From Oscheius dolichura (taxonomy: Eukaryota; Nematoda; Chromadorea; Rhabditida; Rhabditidae): a stretch of 64,000 bases of DNA. Below are positions 43,752 through 55,420 of the stretch, in pieces (within the stretch, counting starts at the first letter, position 1; each line of letters opens with the position of its first letter). The notes below the pieces were generated by a model. It made no database searches and had not been told where the DNA came from. It worked only from the letters and a program-made list of their open reading frames with translations. A program made the translations under genes and the position numbers. The DNA is taken from NCBI GenBank assembly GCA_932521035.1, contig OW051494.1, positions 8,914,001 through 8,978,000 of the forward strand, written 5' to 3'.

Positions 43752-44332
43752 TTAAACAAGTGGACTTTCCTGGTCGTAGAAGATCATGTAGCTGACCAAA
43801 TTTCCCCGGTCGAATTGTCCTTGAATGCGGCACTTCCTTGTATCCTTATCGGTTCTGATATTCCAGACTGCAATGTCGTCCCCGGCAGCTTGTCCAGGAG
43901 TGATCTCTCTCATACGATGATGTGCGTACATGTATTGGATGATCCATGTTAAAGCTGAAGAGAATTGTATATACGGTATCTGGCCAATAAATTTAATAGA
44001 AATGAAATCTTACTCTCTACGCCACCAGTGCCGCCGCAGGCGTAAGTCAGGCCACTGTCCTCATCCTTATGAACCCATCAATAGACAGCATTGACCGGGA
44101 TTTTCTGAAAAGTTTAACTGTAATTTAGTTAGATGTAATTTAAATATACGTAACAGATGATTCAATGGCTCACACTTCCAACAGCTTGCAGAGACTCTAT
44201 GTCGAAGCGGTTTTGTGTCACAAAGCTGTTAGCAGCTTTTCGAAGTACTTCAGTCCACTGCTGAACTTCAGCCTTGTCCGCTGTCGCGGTGACGACAAGA
44301 AGAGAAGCAAGGAGAAGAGGAAGTCCCCACAT
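43752..44332 (-). pseudogene. Paralog of the small secreted protein, with in-frame TGA
   Basis: Three exons aligned to the intact gene: 44332-44174 (signal peptide identical through VVTATADKAE), about 44105-44014 and about 43956-43752 (REITPGQAAGDDIAVWNIRT, FDRGNLVSYMIFYDQE). Exon 2 reads KIPVNAVY, then TGA, then WVHKDEDSGLTYACG, so the frame is interrupted in the middle. Splice sites and the remaining frame are kept, so the lesion is recent or read differently. The upstream 120 bp are also duplicated (42847-42970 with 44333-44475). Confidence 0.65.
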
Positions 44333-44475
44333 GGTCCACAATATCACAACGATTCGGACAGCCGCTTTTATACGCTTCCAGCTCGTAAAAAACGGGCGAA
44401 TGGACATGAAAAAGGGAGAATGCAGTGTGCTCGGAATAGTTACAATAGTCACAGGCTGGCTTTACGAGCTTAACT

Positions 44476-46565
44476 GACTTCCAGCTGAGAAATCGTTCCA
44501 CTCCAAAATGAATAAAAGATCCCAGAAGGACAAATACCAGCGTTGGGAAGTGGGCTGTGGTAGGGGTCGTGTGAGCTGTTTGGAGGCGGCCGTGCAACCA
44601 TTTGAGCTGAAATTTGTTTAGGTGGTAGCCCTGGATGTCAGCTCCATGTGGGCCTTGAGATTGCCGAAAATGGTCCATAAATAACCGAGATATACCGGTT
44701 GCGAGCCGGGATTTCACCGTCGCGCGGATCCCGCGCGGACAATATCCACCGCGCCATAGTATTCCGTACCAGGGATAGTTTTTTGGCCACAATTGGTAAT
44801 AAATTTATGCTTCCGGTGTGAAAATCCAAGATATTGACAATCAGACCAGTTCCTGCCGAAACTGTAAAATCTGGTCAACTCGACCAATTCCTGTCTAAAA
44901 TTCGGTCATTTGACATTTGGGCGTCGCTTTTCAGTCATTTCGTCTCCTTCTACCGTCGTGGGCTGCCGTTTCTTCTTATCGTCAAAATTAGGCCAGTTTA
45001 TTTCATTTTATAAAAGTACTGCCGCCGTTTTCCCGCGCAAAGGCCAGAAAAGGCGTTGTGGACTCCGATCCACGTAAAATTACGTCTCGCGCGTCTACCG
45101 CAACTTTTTGGCTAAAAAGGACGAGAGCCAGCCAATGGGATGCGCCAGAGAGGGGATCCGCCTCTCTCTGGCAACCGTTTCTCTCGAGAAATGGTATCCT
45201 GGCCCAGGTTCTTAGCACGATCAGTTCTTTCGTTGAGCCACAGCGGTGTTTGGTCCGACTCAACTGTTCTTGCTATAGGAACCTGGAAGAGTTCGACTCC
45301 TAGATTTTTTTGGGATAAATTCAAATTGAAAATTTGGTGAATGGGGCTTGCGGCTTATTTGGCTGAAATAAGACTTGTTACAGGATTCTGCGCGGGTTTC
45401 GAAGACTGGAAACGATATTGGAATAGTGGCAAGAAGAAGCAGCCAGAGCCAGCAGTCAGTCTCTGTAGAACTACAAGCCAGTACCAGCCAGTCAGCAACC
45501 GCCAGAATGGTTTGGCGTCTTCGGTGAAACGACGAATTTCTGGTCAAATTTTGGTTAGAACCATTGATATCGCTTCCTGGAACTGAAAGCAGCCATCAAT
45601 CAAAGTTGAATTCGCTCAAATGGCTTCTAATCGCTTCATTTTTACCGCGTAGAGTAGCGAAGGGTTGATTTTTGACCGCTGCCCAGTTTTCGTATTGCCG
45701 TGTTCTTACGGCATGGCTGCCAATTTCTGCTCAAAATGCTAACAGTCAATGTCAATCATGCGCCTTTATGACAATTTATTCTGTATAATTCCAGATGTTT
45801 TTCAGAAATCGAAGAAAGAAAGAAGAAAGGGCAGAGCAGCAGAATCCAGAAGAGAGATAACCGCTGCTAGAAGAGATTCGCAAGGATTTGGATGTTTTCC
45901 CGCCTGATAGCTGCCCGTCTTCAACTATGGCACTTCTCCAGCTTCTATAGGTTTGTTTCGTGTCTTTTCTTATAGATCTGGAAGAGAATGCTGGCCATGG
46001 TGGCTGACAAAGTTATGAACCAGCCAAACTGAGACTTGATTTTTGCGTTTATTTGCTTCATTCTTTTAAAATGAATGTTCTCTTTTCAGGACAGCTGCCC
46101 CATGGACGTTACCGCCCCGCTAGAAGAGCCAAGAAGGCTTCTTCGTCTAGAAAAATGTGATATTTTGTTCTCCAACAGGCGTAGAAGCTCTGTTTAGAGA
46201 TGTGTTATTGTATTTTTGTTTCCCAATTTGTTCCCCAGCGCTGCGTTCCCCGTCCCAGCCGCTCGTCCCCGTTTTCCCCTTCCTCTTTGCTTCCCTCGCC
46301 GGTCCTCCACTTTTCTTCGCCGTTCTTCCCCCATTTTCCCCTCGCGTCCACCCCGTTTTCCGCTCCTCCTCTCGGCTTCGTATAACTCTTCAGTCCTCGC
46401 TATTCTCCCGAAGCTGTAAGTCGGGAGAGCCACCTACAGCGGAATGTTTAAAAAGCGAAAAATCGCAGTCTGGAAGGGATAGGCCAGTCAAATGCCTGGT
46501 CCCTCCCGCTCGGCGCCTAATCATCAGCAAAGGATCCGCCAAAAGAGTAACCCAATATTTACCAA
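44476..46565. other. Gene-poor stretch
   Basis: R2 copy at 44625-44765. A hairpin GCCAGAGAG..CTCTCTCTGGC lies at 45144-45173. A long pyrimidine-rich tract at 46220-46400 gives long but repetitive Pro/Ser/Leu frames on the plus strand, which I regard as non-coding. I see no supported gene. Confidence 0.45.
44625..44765 (-). repeat. Dispersed repeat R2, copy 2
   Basis: On the minus strand: ACTATGGCGCGGTGGATATT, then GCAACCGGTATATCTCGGTT and ATTTATGGACCATTTTC, matching 33040-33166. Confidence 0.6.
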
Positions 46566-48575
46566 TCAAAAAATAGCGGCTCCATAGGCTGCAGAAGTAT
46601 CACTCTCGGCTCCAACTGCTGTTATTCCTGCCTGTTTGGAGAGTTCTTCAATCCGAATGGCGAATCTGGGCTTCTTTGCGTTCCCAACCATGTAGACCTT
46701 CTTTATTCCCAATGGGACCATTAATTCCAAGGGGAAAAGGGTCAATAAATTGTCAATGACTCCAGTACAAATGGCTTGAAGGACCTGAAATGGCCATATT
46801 TGGCTTGGGATCAATTTTAGAGGAAGGAATCACCTGAACTAGGGAGGTATGATGGTCTAGGCCAGAAATATTTGCTCCAATTAGTGGTAGGCCTCTTTCT
46901 TGGATGAATAGAGGGGTAGCGGAGGCTGTGGGCCTGGATGGAGAGGATTTCTCGGACTTGGAGCAATTATCCACGTCTGTGAGGAGTTTTTCCACATTGG
47001 GTGGTGAGCCAGCCGACCCAGTGGCTTCGGCGGACCAAGAGGAGAGCAGCTGAAACTTTTTTTTGGCTAATAAGATAAAGCCGCTGTGAAAATGTCGAAA
47101 AATGGGTGAAAAATACTCTAACTCCCTTCAATAGCAACCCTTTCCCTTATCTGGAAGTCCCAAATTTCAAAAAGCTCCAGGTTACTGTAGGACAATCCGC
47201 TCTTCCTCCATGTTCATGGAAAAGAACGATTATTTGAGGATACGGTAGCCTAAATTCCTCGTTACCTTTAAAAATGCATCGATAGCATTTCCCCCATTCA
47301 TGGATCTCCCAGCCAGGATGACATTTTCCTCTGTAAAGGGCAAAGTATCCACAGTGGGGCAGTTAATTTTCGTATTTTTGGATGCAATAACACTAATTTG
47401 AGAAGACGTTCCCAGAATTAGATCTAAACATTAAGATATTCCCTTCCTAAAACTGGCCCTTACAAGCGACGTCCAAATTATCGTCAGCCACGGATTTTAT
47501 AGAAGCTTGAAGGTCTCCTAACGGGATAAAAACGTCCACTCCGGCGAGTTCTTCAAATCTTGTAGGGTCTACAGTACCCAGAATGAATTGGTCATTTTCT
47601 ATGATCTTTGGGAGTTGAAAATTAGGATATGGGCTATCCTGAAAGAGATAGATGGATTACGGTAGGATCCCAATAGGAAAAGACAATCTACTTCGTGAAT
47701 ACGGTCATCCAGGCACTGATCCCACTTTCCATCGCTACAATAGCCAAAACTCTCGGCCAATTGCCAGCTCATTTTCACTTGTTCCTGATTGTTGCATAAA
47801 TAACAAGCCAAGAGGTCCATGATGGTCCCACAGCGATCGTAGTCCTTGTAGAGACGATGTTCCAGAAGGGAAACAGCACCAAATCCAGGAAAGATTGGTC
47901 TAGAAGGTTTGAGAAGCTGTTCCATTACTTGGGGATCATTTGGATACATCCAGGTGAACAAAGGCGACGAAATTATTTTTCCTGGAAGAATTTTTGGTAC
48001 TGACTATGGAAAAGTGACAGATATACGAAAATACAATAATTTTAGGCGCACCACGTGTTTAAAAACAAGGAAACGGCAAAAATAAGATAGCAATCTATTT
48101 ACATCGAGGGGATTACAGTAATCAGAATGTTTTCAAGGATAATCTACCTTCTTGGAGTTCCTTTCCATTCCAGGCGACGATTCCATGCATTTGACCGGCT
48201 ATTCGGAGCCTACCAATCTTCCCAGCGGTTCCAGGAAGGTTACTGTACTCCTGGATGGCTTCCTAAAGCTGATTTAGGCACTAATTTGTAAATCCAGTAA
48301 CCGAAAATAGCAATAAAATGAAAATAGCGTCAATACTTGGATGAAATAACGGGAAACTGACTAGAAACTCACTTTCAGGCACTGTAAGGAGCAGAAAATA
48401 ATTTTCTGAGGATTTTGATTGCCTAGTTCTTCTTCACTTTCATGTCTTCTGGACTTTTCTAGGAGGATTTTTCTGAAAAGGAGGAAAATTAACTTCAAAA
48501 AGAGGAAATATACCCTTTTTTGACTATACAGACTTTAATTGAAGTAGTGCCTAGGTCAATTCCTATGGAGATCAT
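46566..48575 (-). CDS. Sedoheptulokinase-like FGGY carbohydrate kinase
   Basis: It starts MISIGIDLGTTSIKVCIVKK, the phosphate-1 loop of the FGGY/actin-like ATPase fold (exon 48575-48514). Later exons give KIILLEK-type sequence at about 48472-48374, RIAGQMHGIVAWNGKELQE (about 48265-48150), SPLFTWMYPNDPQVMEQLLK with GFGAVSLLEHR (to about 47690), DLILGTSSQISVIASKN, RSMNGGNAIDAFLK, and the end IKKVYMVGNAKKPRFAIRIE with YGAAIF. GQMHG, FTW and GFG are hallmarks of sedoheptulokinase, which phosphorylates sedoheptulose to enter the pentose phosphate pathway. About nine exons; internal joins were not all closed. Cytosolic. Confidence 0.75.
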
Positions 48576-49020
48576 TGGAAAAGTAAAATAACAGCAGAAA
48601 TCACAGGAACAGTGGCAGAGAGCGGCCGCGGTCAACTGCACCCGTGATAGAATCGATAAGGGGCAGAACAATAGGCAACAACTATTACCCGTGGTTTTTG
48701 GTCGGGTAGTAGACTTCCCGAGCTGGATTTTTAGTGTGTTTTCGAGGGGGTCCATTGTTTTTAGGCCCTCAAAAAGTGATAAAAACAGTAGAAAGCAGCC
48801 GCCTGCATGATGTTTATAAGCCGGGCAACGGGTACCCGAGGTTCCCGGGAACCCAACTTGCCGGCCCATCTTGAAACGCTCTTTTCAGCCCAATTCCCCG
48901 GGGCTGGCACTTCCCTTCCCGGGAAGTCCGTTATCCGGGAACTTCCCCGGATTTATTTGAGATAAACATGTTTAGAGGATAGTAATGAAACTCTTTATTT
49001 ATGGTACTACTATATTTACA
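48576..49020. other. Spacer with CCCGGGAA-type tract
   Basis: 48818-48960 is built of diverged GGGAA/TTCCC units (ACCCGAGGTTCCCGGGAACC and relatives). No gene seen. Confidence 0.45.
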
Positions 49021-49315
49021 TTAAAGGGACAGTCTCGCACTAGTTTGGTTGGGCACGAATTACTGTAGAATTTGTCTTTGGCGTCTCTTTTGGCAATTTG
49101 ATTTGTATTGAAAACTCATCATTTTGTATTTTTGCATTTTATTCTATGAAGCATATGATTCGCTAGCTTCTGCTGATCATTTTGATATAAAGAAATGCAA
49201 GAAATTATGGAAAAAAACGAGCGAAAATGATTTTTAGAAAATCGCAGTAAATCTGCTCCATCTCATCGTACCCCAAATGGGGTACGTTCGCACCTATGCG
49301 AGACTGTCCCTTTAA
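49021..49315. mobile_element. MITE with 19-bp perfect inverted ends
   Basis: TTAAAGGGACAGTCTCGCA at 49021-49039 and its exact inverse at 49297-49315 enclose 257 bp without coding capacity. The subterminal GGTACCCC-type hairpin ACCCCAAATGGGGT is at 49269-49284. No clear target duplication. Confidence 0.75.
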
Positions 49316-49467
49316 AGAAAGCCCATAATCAAAGAAATCTAACAACCGTTAATTTAGTGCGACAAGGACCAGCGAGGAACGTGTCTCTTCCGTTAACATG
49401 CTCTCTCAAATGCTGCCTGTTATCTTGTCTACACACAAGAGATTCTTGAGTTTACTTCCTGTAATAA

Positions 49468-49513
49468 CTCGGCCGCTGCTGCCCTTCACCAGCCGCGGTA
49501 GGGCTTCCTCGTC
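49468..49513 (+). promoter_or_regulatory. SL RNA D promoter with PSE-like element
   Basis: CTCGGCCG starts 46 bp before the leader and differs from the consensus at the seventh base. There is no palindrome. Confidence 0.75.
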
Positions 49514-49618
49514 GGTTTAATTACCCAAGTTTGAGGTACTAACTACCTTCCGACCCTATGAAAATAGAGGACGAGTAGAAATTTTGGAACCGCTTCCTTT
49601 GAAAAAGAGGGGAGGCAA
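49514..49618 (+). ncRNA. SL1 spliced-leader RNA gene, copy D
   Basis: Exact leader at 49514-49535, donor GGTACTAACTACC and Sm site AAATTTTGGAA. The terminal hairpin is longer (CTTCCTTTGAAAAAGAGGGG), giving 105 nt. The last hairpin has weaker pairing than copies B, C and E. Confidence 0.93.
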
Positions 49619-49917
49619 CAAACTGGGGGAAAGCAGGAACGACAAGGATGGTGGTCTATTTTCCATAAGATATACGATATTCTACACAATAGCTAGATCA
49701 AAAACAATTTATTCATCGGAGTACTGTTTTGATCTTGTTCATATTGCACTGACATGTGTTTCCAGAGCATTTTCAAAATCCACTTCTTACCTTCCATAAG
49801 TACACATAGAATCCTGTGGCCATAATTTTTGCAAACGCAGCTGCCATCTAGACACTGTAGAAATCAAGAAATCACTCTATTTCCTCCATTTAGCATGAGC
49901 ACACGTCGCTTGCACAG

Positions 49918-50500
49918 GTGGCATTGAGCTGTTTCAATTAATTTCCTCCATTTAGCACACGCACGTATCGCTTATACATTTCCTCCATTTAGCAGACACA
50001 TGTATCTGTTATACATTTTCGAAACCGAGTTCTCTCCTGTTTTACAAGGACAATTGATATTAAAACAGGGTACAGCGGTAGATAGCAGCTTCCTCTCCCT
50101 TCATTATGTCGTCTTTCTGCTCTGGAATACTGTCAAAATGGGAGAACTAATCACTTACAGCTCGAAATATTAGTCTTTGGGGGATCTTTCTTGAATTCCG
50201 TCAAGCCATATGGCCATAGCTTCCAAGATAAAGAATAAGAACAGGAATTATGCCAGTTCTGAAAGAGGAAAGTGAAGTTACTGTAGGAAATAAGGTAAAG
50301 AAGGAGGAAGAACGGATTGAAGGGCAGGAAGGACCGGGTAAGGTTTTGTTTAGAAGGGAAACCCGGTGGAATCGTACGGACAGATAGGAAAGCAGGTGGA
50401 AGGAAGAAAAGAAGAAGGGAAGAAAGGGCAGGCGTTGGGCAGGGGAAGGAGATAACGAGACAGGTGATAAGGTCTTCTTCTTCACTTTTCTGCCGTCTCT
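49918..50500 (+). repeat. Segmental duplication, copy 2 (partner 13560-14165)
   Basis: Starts with three or four tandem units of ATTTCCTCCATTTAGCACACG, continues identically to copy 1 with small indels, and leads directly into the promoter of SL RNA E. Confidence 0.8.
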
Positions 50501-50536
50501 TGGCTAGTGGTTTGTCCCAAGGAACGGCCGTCTCGC

Positions 50537-50582
50537 CTCGGCAGTCCCCTTGCCCTATCAGCTGATAGCGCCCCTCCTCATC
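50537..50582 (+). promoter_or_regulatory. SL RNA E promoter: PSE-like element and palindrome
   Basis: CTCGGCAGTC starts 46 bp before the leader. CTATCAGCTGATAG lies at -28 to -15. Confidence 0.82.
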
Positions 50583-50683
50583 GGTTTAATTACCCAAGTT
50601 TGAGGTACTAACTACCTTCCGACCCTATGAAAATAGAGGACGAGTAGAAATTTTGGAACCGCTTCCCTCTAGAAGGGAGGCAA
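50583..50683 (+). ncRNA. SL1 spliced-leader RNA gene, copy E
   Basis: Leader at 50583-50604, and body identical to copy C through the Sm site and terminal hairpin. 101 nt. A perfect 8-bp hairpin CCGAGACA-ga-TGTCTCGG follows about 16 bp downstream (50699-50716). It is not seen after the other copies. Confidence 0.97.
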
Positions 50684-51053
50684 AATATGAGAAGCGACTC
50701 CGAGACAGATGTCTCGGCGCCAAAGAAAGGGGCGAAAGTCGACGGCCACTGCCGGGTCACCATATGTTTATCTTCACACGTCATAAAGTTATCTCCCTAT
50801 CATCTTGTTACCAGCGGGTCTTCGGCAGCCTACGGCTGTCGTCTTGTTAGAATTATCCGTCTCGACCTGTCGCGACCTTTCCGCTCTTCTGCCGACGACC
50901 GCCTGCGGCGGCCCCCGGGATTAAAAAATTAGTAATCCCTTTACCGTCGGACACTTTCCCATCGGACAGACAAACACCATAGCACTTTATCATCTTGTTA
51001 TTATCCAGTAGTCAATCAATGCCGATCATCTGGCCAGCAGCCGGTCTTTCCTC

Positions 51054-51606
51054 CTAATTGATTGAGGGAAAGCGCTGCTTCAATTCCTTCCAATTCGGAA
51101 TCCTGCCAATTTTGCCACAGCCAAATTGCATCAGAGAATTCATAAAGTCATCGAGAGTCGCCAAGTTTTTCGGATCGGGGAGCATTCCTCTCTCGCCGCC
51201 GAGAATACTGGCTATTTCGTCTCGCGGTTCTGAATGGAATTATCCAACCGATAAGAGAAATACTAACCAGTTCCTCTTTCTTATGGGCCAACTTTTCATC
51301 TGTATCCTTGAGATCGCTGGTCTGGTCCACAATCTTGGCCGTAATCAGCTCTTCCCGCGCCTCCTTCTGGTTCAAATCGTCAGTCTGATCCTTGGAAACA
51401 TTGAGTTCTTCTCCTTCCCCTTTCGTATGGGCCAACTTTTTCTCCGGGTCATCTTCCGTCTCCTTCTCCTTATGTTCCAACTGTTCATCCGTATCCTTCA
51501 GACTGCTGGCCGGTCCTTCTTGCCCCGTCTTCTCCTGACCAACTTTATCGAGAACCTTGGGAGCGACTGGTTCTTCGATGTAGTTCGGACCGTCAACATA
51601 ATGCAT
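51054..51606 (-). CDS. Highly charged repeat protein
   Basis: Exon 51606-51268 begins MHYVDGPNYIEEPVAPKVLD, preceded by an open TEEQTPVGKTIKG that suggests more 5' sequence. It is nearly all Glu/Lys/Asp/Thr with two related units (SSLKDTDEQLEHKEKE and SDLKDTDEKLAHKKEEL). A second exon 51229-51054 reads PRDEIASILGGERGMLPDPK, DDFMNSLMQFGCGKIGRIPN and ends in FPSIN. The joining intron (51267-51230) gives a phase mismatch of one base by my reading, so either the donor is elsewhere or one exon is shifted. Likely disordered or coiled; function unknown. Confidence 0.5.
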
Positions 51607-53102
51607 GCCCTTGATAGTCTTCCCGACAGGGGTCTGTTCCTCCGTGATAATTTAAAGAAAGAGTTCCCGGCTTAAAATAGAGGGGAGGCAATATGGCGAC
51701 CAGTGACTGATGGTTCCTTTGATGAGCCCCGCGACCGACTGGCTCATCCACTTATGTTCTACAATAAAAAAAAGGTACACAAATGATGCAGTTTATTCGG
51801 TGATCGCCATGTAAGAAGGGAAGCAACGAGGACACCGACGCGTGCATCAAGACACCCCGGGGGCCCGAGCAGACATATTTCTTGTTTTCTATGACCGTGG
51901 TCTGTTTCTCGTTGAGCTACAAACCGATAACTACTTCGAAAGGTCCTCGGAACGTAGTTTTCTGTCACAAGGATAGAGTTCACCTCATTTTTCGCCTTAT
52001 AACCCAATTTTTAACTAAAATCTAGTCTATTTTCTCCCAGGATATCCGTTCGGAGGCAAACCCAAACAACAATGTGGGTTACAAAAGAAAGAAAAGGCTC
52101 CTTCGCCGTCTTTCAGACCTGTTTAGGGCTTTTAACAACAAAATCTTTCTTGGTCCGCTTTTATTTTGAGTGGAGAATAGTTCTGGGATTTTGGTTTGAA
52201 TCTGCTGCTCGGAGCGATCTCCAAAGGATAAAGACTGGAGAGAAAAGACAGCAATAGAAGTGACTTTGACCTCGTTCAACTAGGGCCCCCGCAAAGAGAA
52301 ACAGTTCAGTTGCAGTCCCTTTTATTTCCTCCCAAAGAATCTCTCGGACGAAGATGCTAAAGAAGAGTGGAGGACCGCCGCGGCTCACAGCCTCAAGGCT
52401 TGAGGCTCAAGCCTGACATCAAACCACAAGAAGCCTTTTCGTTATTAGGACCACTAGTTAGTCTCTAGGTTTCTTTTGATGTCTATGTTGTATTTATTCC
52501 TCCCTGTGACTTAACCCCGAAAATGAATTCGAGCAAAAAGATTTTGGGACCTTGGCCAACACATAACAGGGGCGTCCGGGGCGCCTTCAAACCGGGGCGC
52601 CTTCCATAAAACTGGGCTCTTCTAGTCGAACATAACAATAACAATGGCGCAGATTGGTGGGTAGCATTCAATCAGTCATCTCTCTAGATAAAACCAAATT
52701 TTCAAGCGATCGTGGAAATGAATTTCGCTGAAAACGGGCTGCTATTTTTTGCTTCAATCGGAATACAAAACGTCTCACATAATTGAGTGTTGTTCTTTTC
52801 AGTCGTTTTCTGGCTCTTGAAAACTAAAAATGGGTTAATTTTAGGTAATCGTGGAGCTGACCGTCCAATCGATCACAGAAATCAGCGAATTCAGTAGCAG
52901 TTTCAAGGCGGACGTGTGGTTCTCTCAAATCTGGAGGGATCCTCGACTGGATTTCACTGATCGGTAGGTTTCTTTTTCTAAAAATACCTGTTATTTGCAC
53001 GAATCCATATGACCAGTGTTCAATAGACAAACATTGCAAAGGAAATTTCATATTTCATAGTGGAAGGGAAGGGATATTCACCGTTTTATAAAAATCTGAC
53101 TG
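51607..53102. other. Intergenic
   Basis: A palindromic stretch GCCTCAAGGCTTGAGGC lies at 52391-52407. A 75-codon minus frame at 52824-53051 (MKFPLQCLSIEHWSYGFVQI..) contains a plausible GT/AG pair but no domain. Otherwise nothing supported. Confidence 0.4.
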
Positions 53103-53421
53103 GTAGGTTGATCGATAAGTCCTGTCAATGACCTCATAACTTTTGATAGAGACCGTTTTACAGTACATATGAGCACTTCTTAGGTAGATCTCGGAGTGAC
53201 CGATCTGATAAAGCAAACTAGAAAAAAATTCCATGTAATTGCGAAATTTACCGGGCGTTTCAAAAAAAAAGTTTTGAGTTTTGCTATCTTCGCTGGTACG
53301 GTATCTTCCCGGCCGCTTCTGAAAAAAACTGAATACGCCGTTCGATCGGGCTCACAGAGTTGATCAAAATCATCTATCGAACTTTTATTTTTCATGTAAA
53401 ATCGCCATTTCCCAATCGATT

Positions 53422-53486
53422 GTCAAATAGGGTGCCAGCAGTGCGTATTGAAATTACGGCTCGAGGGTTCGATCCCGCTCGGCGTC
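53422..53486 (+). other. tRNA-like sequence in fold-back centre
   Basis: Box B AGGGTTCGATCCCG at 53463-53476, with an A-like TGCCAGCAGTGCG upstream. No normal cloverleaf could be drawn. Confidence 0.5.
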
Positions 53487-53588
53487 GATCTTTTATACTG
53501 TCTTTTGTTTTTTTCTTTTTTTGCAGCAAACACCTTCTTTTGCAAAGATGAAGCCATATCAACAAAAAGAAAAAAAGAAATAAGGTGA

Positions 53589-53660
53589 TATCATCGAGCG
53601 GATCCGAACCCCCGACCTTTCTATTCTGTTTTGCAGAAACCCACTGCGCCATTTGACCAA
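53589..53660 (-). other. tRNA-like sequence in fold-back centre
   Basis: Minus strand: ATGGCGCAGTGGGTTTCTGC (box A-like), then GGGGGTTCGGATCCGC (box B-like). The GTTTCTGC stretch is shared with 55984-56052. Confidence 0.5.
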
Positions 53661-54181
53661 TTTTTAGAAAATGAAGGTTTTCCACAGAAAATAAAAGTTT
53701 GATAGATGATTTTGATCTCTGCGAGCCCGATCGAACGGCGTATTCAGTTTTTTCAGAAGTGACCAGGAAGCACCAGCAAAAATGGCAAAACTCAAAACTT
53801 TTTTTTGAAACGCCCGGTAAATTTCGCAATTACATGGAATTGTTTTCTACTTTGTTTTATCAGATCGGCTACTCCGAGATCTACCTAGGAAGTGCTCATG
53901 TGTACTGTAAAACGGTCTCTATCAAAAGTTATGAGGTCATTGACAGGACTTATCGATCACCCTACTATAATAACAATTCTTATTGTCGACTTGAAATTCC
54001 GTTACAAATAAATTTCACGGTACAAACCACACAAAAATTATTGCGACAACGCTTCTGCTACGGTTGCGTAGCTTTAGATAAGGATCAAAAAACACAAAAC
54101 ACCACATTTTCAACAATTTTTGAAATGAATCCTCTTGAATAGGAATACTTTAAATGGAGGGAAAGATTTATTTGTAGGGGA

Positions 54182-55420
54182 TTACTCTGTGGAATTAGAA
54201 AGGATATCGGCCAAATGGCGGGGAATAACAATTGAAGGCATACCATGGCACACATTGGGAAGCTGGGGACCCTCTCTCCAGCTTTTTCCATTAAATATTT
54301 CAGTTTTATCGAGGACTTTGTCTGTGTCATTCCATCCTCCAATTACAAAAATCTCATTGTCAAGGACTGCTGCAGAACAGCCAAATCGACGTTGTTTCAT
54401 TGGCAGCAGTTGTTTCCATGTTCCTTTCCCTTCTAGATTACTCACTTCCAGTACAGTATTGAATGTTGTCTTCCAAAAATCACCTCCCATTAAAATGAGA
54501 TTATTTCCATAAGAAACGAGAGAAGGACCATAAAGAGGTGTTGCCATATCATTCAGCTTCGTCCAAACACCACTCTCCGGGTCAAAACATTCCACACTTT
54601 TCAAATAATTCCAACCATCACTCCTTCCACCACAGACGATGAATTTGCCATTATGAACTGCTGCAGCTGCACCACCTCGGGAATATTTCATGCCCCTAAA
54701 ATATTGATTAGCCCTGATTGAGCCTTGTATCAGATGTTGTATCATCTCGTTTGAAAGACGAACCTTGTCTTGAGTGTGGATCAGGGCTGGGCGGGATGGC
54801 CATTTCAAAACGGGACGGGACGGGACTCGTCCCCCAAAAAACGGAATGAAAGGGACGGGAACGGGAAACCCCGGGGGTAATCCCGCGGGACGGGACGGGA
54901 CTCGTACATTGAAATGGATACGATTAGACGAAACGGGACGAGAATTCTGCACAGCCCGTCACATTCAGTCTCATTTCGCTTCCCAAATGGTCCCGTAGTT
55001 GAAAATCGACCGTTGGAAACCGAGCAGAAGAGAAAAAGGGAGGAAAGTATTCAACTTACGGTATTTTAATCCATTTGTCCTCTTTTGGATCATATCGTTC
55101 CACACTTTTCAAATCCCTTCCTCCAAATACCCAGATGGATCCATTCCATTCCACACTACTATTTGTAATACCCCATCGATCCTCATTCATATCTGCCAAT
55201 CGTATCCATTTCAATGTTTTGTTATCCAATTTGTATAATTCTTTCTTCATGCCCGAACCACCGAATACATAGATCTCTCCATCCAGATATACTGCACCTC
55301 CGGCACGAAGTTCTTTCGGTAATTTCAATGCCAATTTGATCCATCTGTCTTGTGTCAAAATAACCATTTCATCTGTTCCTCTGATATATTTTCCTCCTCC
55401 AAGGACTAAAATCTAAAAGA
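54182..55420 (-). CDS. Kelch-repeat protein, copy 2 (5'-truncated duplicate)
   Basis: It corresponds exon for exon to 2836-4161. The upper exon runs from about 55415 to 55070 (ILVLGGGKYIRG.., LDGEIYVFGG, WNGSIWVFGGRD). The lower exon ends at 54182 (HNGKFIVCGGRSDGWNYLKS, YGNNLILMGGDF, LDNEIFVIGGWND). Homology starts at 54142 and stops at 55445, so the 5' exons of copy 1 were not duplicated. An open frame through the intronic CGGGA repeat (54957-54782) produces a spurious Pro/Arg N-terminus. Several loops have changed (DGLTRLK to DGWNYLK), suggesting either relaxed or diversifying change. Without upstream exons, expression is doubtful. Confidence 0.65.
54782..54960. repeat. CGGGA-monomer element, copy in kelch 2
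   Basis: CAGGGCTGGGCGGGAT at the left and CTGCACAGCCCG at the right, with longer CGGGACGGGACTCGT tandem content than at 3426-3526. Confidence 0.6.

Larger units (their letters stand above)
53103..53965. mobile_element. Fold-back element with two tRNA-like units in its centre
   Basis: Inverted arms of about 290 bp (53103-53396 and 53690-53965) with ends GTAGGTTGATCGATAAGTCC and its inverse. Arms are about 90% matched with small indels. The 290-bp centre holds two tRNA-like sequences in opposite orientation. Arm frames are chance. Confidence 0.8.

Noticed and set aside
44060..44080. Selenocysteine reading of the TGA in the secreted-protein paralog
   Set aside because: The intact paralog has no Cys at this site and no SECIS-like element was seen. 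A nonsense change is simpler.
46157..46576. 139-codon plus-strand frame
   Set aside because: Pyrimidine-rich tract with repeated Pro/Phe/Ser and several alternative open frames; no splice or domain support.
53392..53829. 145-codon minus frame (and matching plus frame) in the fold-back element
   Set aside because: The frames run through inverted arms and tRNA-like sequences; both strands are open by chance.
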